Assembly: GCA_045612185.1 (NCBI GenBank)
Contig: JAZKYO010000130.1
Location: 49,894 to 113,893, forward strand
Direction: 5' to 3'
DNA from: RGIG8775 sp045612185
GTDB lineage: Bacteria; Bacillota; Clostridia; Oscillospirales; CAG-272
DNA: 64,000 bases
Both the position numbers and the translations under genes were made by a program. How positions within the stretch are numbered: the stretch's first letter is position 1; every line of letters begins with the position of its first letter. The notes under the pieces are model-generated. The model made no database searches. It was not told where the DNA came from and saw nothing but the letters and a program-made list of their open reading frames with translations. Shown here piece by piece: positions 7,834 to 15,807 of this stretch.

Positions 7834-9990
7834 ATGGATATTATTAAAACACTTGCAGAAGAATTCAAACTTAAAGAGGAACAGGTGAAAAATACTGTCG
7901 ACCTCATTGACGAAGGAAATACCATTCCTTTTATCGCGAGATACCGTAAAGAGGTTACTGGAAGCCTTGACGATACGCTTCTTCGTGACCTGGTTGACAG
8001 ACTTACCTATCTTCGAAATATAGAAAAGCGCAAAGAGGAAGTTAAGTCACTTATTGACGGTCAGGGCAAGCTTACCGAGGAGTTGGTGGCGGCAATCGAT
8101 AATGCGCAGACCATAACCGAGGTTGACGATATCTACCGTCCGTACAGACCGCATAGAAAAACGCGTGCTTCGGTGGCGCGCGAAAAGGGTCTTGAGCCGC
8201 TTGCTGAACTTATTATCAAGCAGCTTGAAGCCTATGAAGCACCCCTTGAGGTTTTGGCTGAGGCTTATATTGATGAGGAAAAAGGTGTTGCGTCTGCGGA
8301 GGAAGCTCTTGCGGGAGCACGTGATATTATAGCCGAAGATGTTTCGGACAACGCTGAGTTCAGAAAAGAAATCCGCCGCCTTACCTTTGAGTACGGCTTT
8401 ATAGTATCAAAGGGGACAAAAGAAGAGGATTCGGTATATTCTCCTTATTATGACTATAACGAGAAGATTAACAAAATTCCTTCCCACAGAGTTCTTGCTA
8501 TCAATAGAGGGGAGAAAGAAGAGTTTCTCAAGGTTGACGTTACGGTTGATCCCAACCTTATTCTCAGCTTCCTTTATAATCAAGTGCTTGAGAATACAAA
8601 GAGCCCTGCTCAAAGCCACGTGACAGCGGCTATTGACGATAGCTATGACCGACTTATCGCACCTTCGGTTGAACGCGAAATCCGTTCCGACCTGTTCGAT
8701 AATGCGTGCGAGGGAGCTATTAAGCTTTTCGCCGATAACCTTAAGCATTTGCTTATGCAGTCGCCACTTAAGGGAAAAACTGTGCTTGGCTTTGACCCCG
8801 GTTACGTAAACGGATGTAAGACCGCGGTTGTTGATAAAACTGGTAAGGTTATAGATACCGCCGTGGTTTACCCCACAACCAAATCGCAGGGAAGAATAGA
8901 AGAAGCAAAGCGCATACTTAAGCGCATGATTCTTACTCATAACGTTGATATAGTCGCAATCGGAAACGGAACGGCTTCCAAGGAAAGCGAAATATTTATT
9001 GCGGGACTTCTTAAAGATATTGACAGAGATGTAAAATACATCGTAGTAAGCGAGGCGGGTGCTTCGGTATACTCTGCGTCTAAGCTTGCGGCTGAGGAAT
9101 TTCCCGACTTTGACGTTATGCAGCGTTCCGCAGTTTCTATCGCACGCAGACTTCAGGATCCTCTTGCCGAGCTTGTTAAGATCGAGCCCCGTTCAATCGG
9201 TGTCGGTCAGTATCAGCACGATATGAAGCCGGCAAGACTTGACGGCGCGCTCGGCGGTGTTGTTGAGGATTGCGTAAACAGCGTGGGCGTTGACCTTAAT
9301 ACCGCATCATATTCGTTGCTTTCTTATATCGCGGGTATTAACCTTACGATGGCTAAAAATATAGTTAAATACAGAGAAGAGAACGGGGAGTTTTCTTCAC
9401 GTAGTCAAGTGCTTAAAGTGCCGAGAATCGGAGCAAAAGCTTACGAGCAGTGTGCGGGCTTCCTTCGCGTTCCGGGCTCTGATGTAGCCCTTGATAATAC
9501 GGGCGTGCATCCCGAATCTTATGCGATTGCTGAAAAGCTTCTCGAAAAATTCGGATATACAGACGCTGACGTTGAAAACGGCGGTATTCCCGAGATCAAG
9601 AAAAAGGCTACCGATTATGGTGTTTCCAGACTTGCAACCGAGCTTGAAGTTGGTGAGCCTACTCTTGAGGATATTATCGCAGAGCTTGAAAAGCCCGGAC
9701 GTGACGTTCGTGACGACCTTCCTGCTCCCGTGCTTCGTGATGACGTACTTGACATGGCTGACCTTAAGCCGGGTATGGTCCTTACAGGTACTGTCAGAAA
9801 CGTAATTGACTTTGGCGCGTTTGTGGATATAGGCGTTCACCAGGACGGCCTCGTTCACATTTCGGAAATATCCGATAAGTTCGTTAAACATCCGTCCGAC
9901 GTGCTTTCTGTTGGTGACGTCGTAAGCGTAAGAGTTTTGGGCGTAGACGTTGCTAAAAAGAGAATTTCGCTCTCTATGAAGATGAAATAA
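7834..9990 (+). CDS. tex: Tex-family RNA-binding transcription accessory protein
   Basis: At 718 aa this is a standard Tex protein. It has the N-terminal Tex domain (IPFIARYRKEVTGSLDDTLLRDL), a YqgF/RNase H-like domain (about 320-450, with VLGFDPGYVNGCKTAVVD), helix-hairpin-helix repeats (about 490-560) and a C-terminal S1 domain (about 645-715, GTVRNVIDFGAFVDIGVHQDG). Tex is a conserved cytoplasmic nucleic-acid-binding protein implicated in transcription; its exact role is not settled. GGAGGA precedes ATG 7834. It lies 29 bases after the pseudouridine synthase gene. Confidence 0.95.
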   Translation: MDIIKTLAEEFKLKEEQVKNTVDLIDEGNTIPFIARYRKEVTGSLDDTLLRDLVDRLTYLRNIEKRKEEVKSLIDGQGKLTEELVAAIDNAQTITEVDDIYRPYRPHRKTRASVAREKGLEPLAELIIKQLEAYEAPLEVLAEAYIDEEKGVASAEEALAGARDIIAEDVSDNAEFRKEIRRLTFEYGFIVSKGTKEEDSVYSPYYDYNEKINKIPSHRVLAINRGEKEEFLKVDVTVDPNLILSFLYNQVLENTKSPAQSHVTAAIDDSYDRLIAPSVEREIRSDLFDNACEGAIKLFADNLKHLLMQSPLKGKTVLGFDPGYVNGCKTAVVDKTGKVIDTAVVYPTTKSQGRIEEAKRILKRMILTHNVDIVAIGNGTASKESEIFIAGLLKDIDRDVKYIVVSEAGASVYSASKLAAEEFPDFDVMQRSAVSIARRLQDPLAELVKIEPRSIGVGQYQHDMKPARLDGALGGVVEDCVNSVGVDLNTASYSLLSYIAGINLTMAKNIVKYREENGEFSSRSQVLKVPRIGAKAYEQCAGFLRVPGSDVALDNTGVHPESYAIAEKLLEKFGYTDADVENGGIPEIKKKATDYGVSRLATELEVGEPTLEDIIAELEKPGRDVRDDLPAPVLRDDVLDMADLKPGMVLTGTVRNVIDFGAFVDIGVHQDGLVHISEISDKFVKHPSDVLSVGDVVSVRVLGVDVAKKRISLSMKMK

Positions 9991-10102
9991 TTTTAATATA
10001 TTAAAATCGGTGTCGTGCGTAATAATTGAGAATTCATAATTTATTAGCTTTAATTGTGCAATATAACCAAATACGAAGGCGAATTTTTGGGAAATAAACT
10101 GC

Positions 10103-10131
10103 TTTACTTTTTCAATGAAATTTGTTATAAT
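10103..10131 (+). promoter_or_regulatory. Sigma-A-type promoter of the MsmK-like ATPase gene
   Basis: TTTACT (10103-10108), a 17-base spacer and TATAAT (10126-10131) lie about 70 bases before the start, leaving a short AT-rich leader. Confidence 0.75.
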
Positions 10132-10198
10132 ATTGTAGGTAAAAATTTATTTTAACTTTATAAATTTACGGTTTTCAAATTTAAGGAGGAAACATTAA

Positions 10199-11311
10199 AT
10201 GGCAAGCTTGTCACTTAAACACATTTACAAAAAGTATCCGGGCGGAGTTACCGCTGTATCAGACTTCAACCTTGAGGTTAAGGATAAGGAATTCCTTGTA
10301 CTCGTAGGTCCTTCCGGATGTGGTAAAACAACAACACTTCGTATGATCGCAGGTCTTGAGGAAATTACCGAGGGTGAACTTTTCATCGGTGACAGACTTG
10401 TAAACGACGTTGCTCCTAAGGATAGAAAGATCGCGATGGTGTTCCAGAACTACGCTCTTTACCCCCACATGTCTGTTTATGAAAACATGGCATTCGGTCT
10501 TAAGCTTAATAAGACTCCCAAGGAAGAGATCAAGCGCAGAGTTGAAGAAGCAGCTCGTATCCTTGACATCACCCACCTTCTTGACAGAAAGCCCAAGGCG
10601 CTTTCCGGTGGTCAGAAGCAGCGTGTTGCTCTCGGTCGTGCTATCGTGCGTAACCCCATGGTATTCCTTCTTGACGAGCCTCTTTCCAACCTTGACGCTA
10701 AGCTTCGTGCAGCCATGAGAACTGAGCTTACAAAGCTTCACAACCGTGTTGGTACAACATTCGTATACGTAACTCACGACCAGGTAGAGGCTATGACCAT
10801 GGCTACCCGTATCGTTGTTATGAAGGACGGTCTTATCCAGCAGGTTGATACACCTCAGAACCTTTACGATACACCTGTAAACATCTTCGTTGCAGGCTTT
10901 ATCGGAACTCCTCAGATGAACTTTATCAACGGTTCTCTTGAGAAGAAGGGTGAGGACGTGTACTTCAACTTCGAGAACGTATCTATCAAGCTTCCCGCAG
11001 AGAAGGCAAACAATCCCGCTCTTGCTGAGTACATCGGCAAGGAAGTTGTTGCAGGTCTCCGTCCCGAGTGTATCCATGACGAGCCCATGCAGCTTGCAGC
11101 TCTTGAGGACAGCACGTTTGAGGTATTTGTTGACGTTACCGAGCTTATGGGTGCTGAGATTTATCTCTACCTTACAATCGGTGAAACCAACCTTATTGCT
11201 CGCGTATCTTCTCGTTCGGCTTCTCGTGCAGGCGATACAATCAAGGTTGCTTTCGATACCTCCAGACTCCATATCTTTGATAAGGACACAGAGCGTTGCA
11301 TCCTTCACTAA
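10199..11311 (+). CDS. MsmK/UgpC-type carbohydrate ABC transporter ATP-binding protein, orphan
   Basis: A 370-aa ABC ATPase of the CUT1 sugar-import class. Walker A is GPSGCGKTT (37-45), signature LSGGQ (135-139), Walker B VFLLDE (155-160), H-loop in YVTHDQVEAMTMA, and a C-terminal MalK-type TOBE/regulatory domain follows (about 240-365, with TPQMNFINGSL). It has its own promoter and terminator and no permease or binding-protein gene beside it, which suggests it energises several sugar importers encoded elsewhere, as MsmX does in Bacillus subtilis. Codon use looks strongly selected (frequent CTT, GGT, AAG), consistent with high expression. AAGGAGG precedes ATG 10199. Confidence 0.92.
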   Translation: MASLSLKHIYKKYPGGVTAVSDFNLEVKDKEFLVLVGPSGCGKTTTLRMIAGLEEITEGELFIGDRLVNDVAPKDRKIAMVFQNYALYPHMSVYENMAFGLKLNKTPKEEIKRRVEEAARILDITHLLDRKPKALSGGQKQRVALGRAIVRNPMVFLLDEPLSNLDAKLRAAMRTELTKLHNRVGTTFVYVTHDQVEAMTMATRIVVMKDGLIQQVDTPQNLYDTPVNIFVAGFIGTPQMNFINGSLEKKGEDVYFNFENVSIKLPAEKANNPALAEYIGKEVVAGLRPECIHDEPMQLAALEDSTFEVFVDVTELMGAEIYLYLTIGETNLIARVSSRSASRAGDTIKVAFDTSRLHIFDKDTERCILH

Positions 11312-11322
11312 TTTAAAAATTC

Positions 11323-11358
11323 AGCAACCGAAATCTGAGGATTTCGGTTGCTTTTTTG
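11323..11358 (+). terminator. Rho-independent terminator after the MsmK-like gene
   Basis: AGCAACCGAAAT (11323-11334) pairs perfectly with ATTTCGGTTGCT (11341-11352) and runs into TTTTTT. Confidence 0.95.
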
Positions 11359-11387
11359 TTGACTTTTTCCTTTAAATAGTATATAAT
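11359..11387 (+). promoter_or_regulatory. Sigma-A-type promoter of the CPBP protease gene
   Basis: TTGACT (11359-11364), a 17-base spacer and TATAAT (11382-11387). The -35 box abuts the T tract of the preceding terminator. Confidence 0.8.
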
Positions 11388-11415
11388 AAACCTATAATCG
11401 GTTTTAGGAGTGTTT

Positions 11416-12429
11416 ATGAATTACAGTGTAAAGGAATATAAAAGCGTTGTAACCGGAATAGGGATATCGCTGTTGCTGTTTTTGTTACTTTTCAATGTGT
11501 TGTACGGCGGTGTGTCTGCTTTGGCGGAAATGTTGGTGACGGGATTTTATAATTCGACGCTTGTAGTTATAATTTCCGAAATTCTTTGTTCAATAGCGTA
11601 TCTGCTGTCTTTTGTTCTACCTGTTCCGTTTTTTTACGCTATATCCAAAAACGCCACATACCATCCAATGGATTTGACACTTAAAATTCCTTCTAATCGT
11701 CCGGCGTTAACCTATACGGCAATTATTTTTGCCGGATTAGCGGTAATCATTCCCATGGCTACCGTCAACGCCCTGATATTCCCCGTAACTACCGAAGCAA
11801 GCGATGTAATGGATTATGGTGTATTTAAGACGTCCGAGTCTTATAGATTGGTGCTTGATCTTATTGCCACGGCAATAGTTCCTGCGTTTGCAGAGGAGTT
11901 TTTGTTCCGCGGTCTGATAGTATCTAATTTAAAACCGTACAGTAAAAGTGCGGCAGTTGTTGTCAGTGCGGTTGCATTTGGGCTTATGCACCAAAATCCG
12001 ATGCAGCTTTTTTATGCTACCACGGCTGGATTGGTTCTCGGACTAGTGTACGTAGCGTCCGAATCTATTTGGTGTTGTATTGCACTTCATTTTGTAAATA
12101 ATTTTATTTCTATTATCCAAAACTATTTGATATCGGTTTTCGGTTACGATACCGCGTTGCTACTTGTCATATTTTTTGACGTATTTATTGTAATTATCGG
12201 TGTTGTTGGCGGTCTTTATCTTCTGTCTGCTTTGAAGCGTAACAAAGAGACCAGACGCGAGCCGAGATTAGGTGTTTTCGGTCTCTATTGTAATTTGGAC
12301 AGAGGGGCGGAACGAAAGTGCCAGAATAATCTTATAACTAAAGCCTTTTTGACACCGTCATTTGCTGTGTTTGTTGCAGTGTGTATTGTTATCAGCCTTG
12401 TGACGGCAATAATGTTTAAAGCCTTTTAA
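11416..12429 (+). CDS. CPBP-family intramembrane glutamic protease
   Basis: A 337-aa multi-pass membrane protein with the CPBP (Abi/CAAX-protease-like) motifs: Glu160-Glu161 in AEEFLFRGL, His192 in FGLMHQNP and His225 in LHFVNNF, the last two in membrane helices. Bacterial members are proposed peptidases with roles ranging from bacteriocin self-immunity to protein maturation; substrate unknown here. The start is ATG 11416 with AGGAG at 11406-11410, not the GTG at 11410, which is part of that ribosome site. The C terminus ends with an additional hydrophobic helix (about 315-335). tadA follows closely. Confidence 0.85.
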   Translation: MNYSVKEYKSVVTGIGISLLLFLLLFNVLYGGVSALAEMLVTGFYNSTLVVIISEILCSIAYLLSFVLPVPFFYAISKNATYHPMDLTLKIPSNRPALTYTAIIFAGLAVIIPMATVNALIFPVTTEASDVMDYGVFKTSESYRLVLDLIATAIVPAFAEEFLFRGLIVSNLKPYSKSAAVVVSAVAFGLMHQNPMQLFYATTAGLVLGLVYVASESIWCCIALHFVNNFISIIQNYLISVFGYDTALLLVIFFDVFIVIIGVVGGLYLLSALKRNKETRREPRLGVFGLYCNLDRGAERKCQNNLITKAFLTPSFAVFVAVCIVISLVTAIMFKAF

Positions 12430-12444
12430 ATAATGGGAGAAAAT

Positions 12445-12894
12445 ATGGAAAAAGACCTTGTCTTTATGAAAAGAGCAATAGAAATAGCACGCGAGTCGGT
12501 GGCTCTTGGGGAAGTACCGGTTGGCGCGATTGTGGTGAAAGACGGAGAAATAATAAGTTCATCTTCAAACATGCGCGAGACTAACAACGATGCAACGGCG
12601 CATGCGGAAACGGAGGCTATTCGCCAAGCCTGTTTGAAGCTTGGAAGATGGAGACTTTCCGACTGTGAATTATACGTCACTCTTGAGCCGTGTCCTATGT
12701 GTGCGGGAGCAATTTTAAACGCCAAGCTCGGCAAAGTGGTTTTTGGCGCTAAAGACCCTCGCGGCGGCGCTCTTGGAAGCCTTATAGACCTGCGCTCATA
12801 TCCGTTTTACCATAAGCCGAAGGTAATATCCGGAGTATGCGCCGACGAATGTTTAGCTCTATTAACTGACTTCTTTAAAAATAAGCGGAATTAA
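12445..12894 (+). CDS. tadA: tRNA-specific adenosine deaminase TadA
   Basis: The 149-residue product carries the zinc deaminase motifs: His53-Ala-Glu55 and PCPMC with Cys83 and Cys86. TadA converts adenosine 34 of tRNA-Arg(ACG) to inosine. The start is ATG 12445, with GGGAGA just upstream; the earlier in-frame ATG at 12433 overlaps that ribosome site. A strong hairpin follows and also serves the opposing hom gene. Note that the CPBP gene ends only 15 bases before the ATG, so the two are likely cotranscribed. Confidence 0.93.
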   Translation: MEKDLVFMKRAIEIARESVALGEVPVGAIVVKDGEIISSSSNMRETNNDATAHAETEAIRQACLKLGRWRLSDCELYVTLEPCPMCAGAILNAKLGKVVFGAKDPRGGALGSLIDLRSYPFYHKPKVISGVCADECLALLTDFFKNKRN

Positions 12895-12922
12895 AAGACA
12901 CCTGCAAAGCAGGTGTCTTTTT
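12893..12922. terminator. Bidirectional terminator between tadA and hom
   Basis: AAAAGACACCTGC (12893-12905) and GCAGGTGTCTTTT (12909-12921) form a perfect 13-bp stem with A and T tracts on both sides, placed between convergent genes. Confidence 0.92.
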
Positions 12923-12924
12923 GA

Positions 12925-14130
12925 TTATATAAGTCTTATTCTTGATATAGGCGCGTCTTTAAGCGTCGCAAGCTTGTCCGCAAGCTCTTTTTCAGAAATT
13001 GCTTCGGTGATGAAGGCTATCTTTCCATCCTGGGAAAGTGCCTCGGTAGCACTAAATACATCAAGGATTCCATCATCCGCCGATGCTTCAAAAACAAGCA
13101 TATTCTGGCACGTGTAAGACTCAAAATCGGCAAGCTCGGATTCTGTTGCCGCTTCGAGAGCGGGGAAGCAGGGATCATTCTTGGGTGACTTCGCAATGTC
13201 GATAATATCTGCTACCACTGCGCTGGCAGTGGGAAGCTTGCCCGCGCCTCTGCCGTAGAACATAGATGTTCCAAGCATGTTTGCGTCAACGAGAATGCCG
13301 TTGAATACGTCGTCGATGGTGTGAAGCGGGTTGCTTGCGGGAATAAGTCTCGGGCTGACCATGGCAAGAATTTTACCGTCAACAGTCTCACAGTGACCGA
13401 TAAGCTTTATTACGTAACCGAGCTTTTTTGCAATGTCAATATCCGAAACGGTAATCTTTGAGATTCCCTCTGTGTAAATGCTGTCGGGATTTATAAGCTT
13501 TCCGAAAGCAAGGGAGGCGAGAATAACAATTTTTCTTGCCGCGTCAATTCCGTCAACGTCGGCCGTGGGGTTAGCCTCAGCATAACCCTTTGCCTGCGCG
13601 TCCTTGAGGGCGTCGGCAAAATCCGTTCCATTTTCAGCCATCTGGGTGAGAATGTAGTTTGTCGTTCCGTTAAGAATTCCGCTGATCGCGCGGATGGAAT
13701 TTGCCGCAAGGTCGTTTGTAAGCGGACGGATAATCGGAATACCGCCGCCCACGCTAGCCTCAAACAGATATCTTACGTTGTTTTCTCTTGCGACCTGCAA
13801 AAGCTCAACGCCGAACTTGGAAACTACTTCTTTGTTGGAGGTAACAACACTCTTGCCCGCCTTGAGAGCCGCAAGCGAAAAATCGTAAGCGGGGTGTGAG
13901 CCGCCCATCATCTCGGCAACAACAGTAACCTCGGGGTCGTTGAGAATGGTATTGAAATCGTGAATAACCAGATTTCCGAAAGGACTGTCTGGAAAATCTC
14001 TCAGGTCAAGAATATATTTGATCTTAAGCTCACTGTTTATTCTTTTTTCGATAATTTCAAGGTTTTCGGTTATAACCTCGGCAACTCCGCTGCCGACAAC
14101 ACCGAAGCCCAAAATTGCGATATTTGCCAT
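12925..14130 (-). CDS. hom: Homoserine dehydrogenase
   Basis: The 401-aa enzyme reduces aspartate semialdehyde to homoserine on the way to threonine and methionine. The N-terminal Rossmann fold has GFGVVGSGVAEV (8-19); the catalytic region includes Lys100 in VVTSNKEVV and the family signature GILNGTTNYILTQM. The C-terminal 60 residues look like a short ACT regulatory domain ending ISRIRLI, which in relatives mediates threonine feedback. It is a single gene with its own promoter; thrC and thrB are not beside it. The ATG at 14128-14130 has AAGGAG on the minus strand. Confidence 0.95.
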   Translation of the reverse strand: MANIAILGFGVVGSGVAEVITENLEIIEKRINSELKIKYILDLRDFPDSPFGNLVIHDFNTILNDPEVTVVAEMMGGSHPAYDFSLAALKAGKSVVTSNKEVVSKFGVELLQVARENNVRYLFEASVGGGIPIIRPLTNDLAANSIRAISGILNGTTNYILTQMAENGTDFADALKDAQAKGYAEANPTADVDGIDAARKIVILASLAFGKLINPDSIYTEGISKITVSDIDIAKKLGYVIKLIGHCETVDGKILAMVSPRLIPASNPLHTIDDVFNGILVDANMLGTSMFYGRGAGKLPTASAVVADIIDIAKSPKNDPCFPALEAATESELADFESYTCQNMLVFEASADDGILDVFSATEALSQDGKIAFITEAISEKELADKLATLKDAPISRIRLI

Positions 14131-14161
14131 AATAACTCCTTTTTTGCGATGAATATAATAT

Positions 14162-14190
14162 AGTATACCATAAATTTCTCAAAAATGCAA
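14162..14190 (-). promoter_or_regulatory. Sigma-A-type promoter of hom
   Basis: On the minus strand TTGCAT (14190-14185), 17 bases, then TATACT (14167-14162), about 30 bases before the start codon. Confidence 0.7.
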
Positions 14191-14198
14191 CAAAACTA

Positions 14199-14227
14199 TT
14201 GAAAAAAAACGCTAAATATGATAAAAT
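14199..14227 (+). promoter_or_regulatory. Sigma-A-type promoter of the DUF4364 gene
   Basis: TTGAAA (14199-14204), a 17-base spacer and TAAAAT (14222-14227), close to ATG 14254. It is divergent from the hom promoter with only about 10 bases between the -35 boxes. Confidence 0.7.
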
Positions 14228-14253
14228 ATTCTTTAGAGAAAGGTGGTATTGTT

Positions 14254-14799
14254 ATGGCATCAAAACTTGGAGGAAAGAGAGACGTAAAAATTTTCGTTCT
14301 CTTTTTGATGGAGAATATAAATTATCCTTTGGACTACGTGTCTGTCAACGATATAGTAATGCAGACAGATTACTTTATGTACCTTGATTTTGCCGAGGCG
14401 TTTGACGAAATGTTGGAGGCTGATCTTATAATGTGTGAGGAGGACGACGGAGAAAAGTACTATTCGGTAACGCCAAAGGGCAGAATAGTTGCGAGAGAGC
14501 TTAGCGGAGATATTTTGTCTACCATACTCGATAAGAGCCTTGAAATGGCACTGCGTTATCTGGACTTTAAAAAGAGAGGTATAGAGGCGAGATGTGAGTA
14601 TATGCGCTGTGCAGACGGAAAATTTGAACTGACTTGTACGCTTATGGAACGTCGTGTGGAAATTTTCAAAACCACTATAACCGTGGACACCGAAGAACGC
14701 GCGCAACAGATGCGTCGCCGATATCTCGACCGCCCCGACGTGGTTTATCGCGGTATGATGGCGCTTTTGGCGGGAAAAATGGAATTTCTTTTTAACTGA
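14254..14799 (+). CDS. DUF4364-family protein, probable winged-helix
   Basis: A 181-aa protein resembling the DUF4364 family of Clostridia. The first 90 residues read like a winged helix-turn-helix: KIFVLFLMENINYPLDYVSVNDIVMQ, then FDEMLEADLIMCEEDDGEKYYSVTPKGR, a typical wing. The C-terminal half is mixed alpha/beta with no motif I can name. A role in transcription is inferred from the fold only. The start is ATG 14254 with AAAGGTGG at 14240-14247; the ATG at 14218 falls inside the promoter. It stands 22 bases before a sigma-factor gene, so cotranscription is likely. Confidence 0.65.
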   Translation: MASKLGGKRDVKIFVLFLMENINYPLDYVSVNDIVMQTDYFMYLDFAEAFDEMLEADLIMCEEDDGEKYYSVTPKGRIVARELSGDILSTILDKSLEMALRYLDFKKRGIEARCEYMRCADGKFELTCTLMERRVEIFKTTITVDTEERAQQMRRRYLDRPDVVYRGMMALLAGKMEFLFN

Positions 14800-14821
14800 T
14801 TTAAAATAAGGCGGTGGCTTT

Positions 14822-15412
14822 ATGAAAGAAAAGTTCAACACCTATAAGGATATAGTAGCCAGCTTGATTTTAAAGGTGCGCGACTCAAGCCAATCTGCGT
14901 TTGAGGAGTTGCTTAAGCTTTACGACCCACTGATAACCTCCTTAGTTTCAAGCTTTGCCAAGAAAACTGTTGTCGAGCAGGATGCCGAGGACTTTCGGCA
15001 GGAGCTGATAGTGGCGTTTTACAACTCGGTTTTGTCATTTGATTTGGAGCAAAATGAGGTCAGCTTTGGACTGTATACTAAAATATGTATGAGCCACACC
15101 CTTGCCACACAGCTTAGGGCGCTGAAAAAGCGAAACGAGAATCCCGTTGTTGAGTTACCCGACGACGAGGTGCTTCACGGCATGGGAGAAGAGAACAGCA
15201 TCGAGAAGGAGCTTATAGAACGCGAGGCTATGAAAGAGCTTAACGAAAAAATTGCCGATGCGTTGTCTCCGTTTGAGCTTAAGGTGTGGCGTATGTATAT
15301 TGCCGAGTGTTCATCAAAGGAAATGGCGGAAACGTTTGGAATAAACGAGAAATCAATAAACAACGCGGTTTATAGGATAAGACATAAACTGAAGAGCTTG
15401 TTTATAAAATAA
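14822..15412 (+). CDS. Sigma-70-family RNA polymerase sigma factor, SigH-like
   Basis: A 196-aa short sigma factor. Region 2 is seen at about 25-100 (LLKLYDPLITSLVSSFAKK, AEDFRQELIVAFYNSVLSFD), and region 4 at about 148-194, with LSPFELKVWRMYIAECSSKEMAETFG and NEKSINNAVYRIRHKLKSLF, close in pattern to the SigH region 4 (KSIDNALQRIKRKL). There is no region 3 or 1.1. SigH directs early-stationary and sporulation genes in Bacillus, but this copy is divergent and could be a separate alternative sigma factor. No anti-sigma gene is adjacent; neighbours are DUF4364 and a zinc-ribbon protein. Confidence 0.8.
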   Translation: MKEKFNTYKDIVASLILKVRDSSQSAFEELLKLYDPLITSLVSSFAKKTVVEQDAEDFRQELIVAFYNSVLSFDLEQNEVSFGLYTKICMSHTLATQLRALKKRNENPVVELPDDEVLHGMGEENSIEKELIEREAMKELNEKIADALSPFELKVWRMYIAECSSKEMAETFGINEKSINNAVYRIRHKLKSLFIK

Positions 15413-15436
15413 TTAATAAAAAAGAGAGGATTAACC

Positions 15437-15742
15437 ATGAACGAAGAATTGACTCTTGATATGCTTGAAGATGAAACGCTGATCTGTAAGGACTGTGGAA
15501 ATGAGTTTGTGTTTACAGCAGGCGAGCAGGCTTTTTATCAGGAAAAAGGTTTTACCAACAAACCAAAGTGCTGCAAGGAGTGCCGCAACGCAAAGAAGGC
15601 TGCGGTAAAAGCCGCAAAGCAGTACTATACCACCGTTTGCGCACAGTGCGGCGGCGAGGCAAAAGTAACCTTCCAGCCCTCAAGCGACAGACCTGTATAT
15701 TGCAGCGCCTGCTTTGAGGAAAGAAGCGGTTCGCGCAAATAA
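15437..15742 (+). CDS. Small protein with two zinc-ribbon-type cysteine clusters
   Basis: A 101-aa protein with eight cysteines as four CxxC pairs. Pair one is CKDC and CKEC (residues about 18-21 and 50-53), bracketing a stretch (EFVFTAGEQAFYQEKGF) typical of the probable zinc-ribbon family seen in Clostridia. Pair two is CAQC and CSAC near residues 74-97, with FQPSSDRPVYCSACF, which recalls the CxxC zinc-ribbon of Clostridial CxxC-type proteins. It probably binds two zinc ions and may contact nucleic acid or protein. It is 24 bases behind the sigma-factor gene. Function unknown. Confidence 0.7.
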   Translation: MNEELTLDMLEDETLICKDCGNEFVFTAGEQAFYQEKGFTNKPKCCKECRNAKKAAVKAAKQYYTTVCAQCGGEAKVTFQPSSDRPVYCSACFEERSGSRK

Positions 15743-15761
15743 ACCGATATATGTAAATAGA

Positions 15762-15792
15762 AAATGACGGAGAAACTCTCCGTCATTTTTTC
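15762..15792. terminator. Bidirectional terminator between zinc-ribbon gene and murA
   Basis: AAAATGACGGAGA (15762-15774) pairs with TCTCCGTCATTTT (15778-15790) with a 3-base loop and flanking A and T tracts; the genes on either side converge. Confidence 0.93.
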
Positions 15793-15807
15793 ATTAATCT
15801 GTTATAC

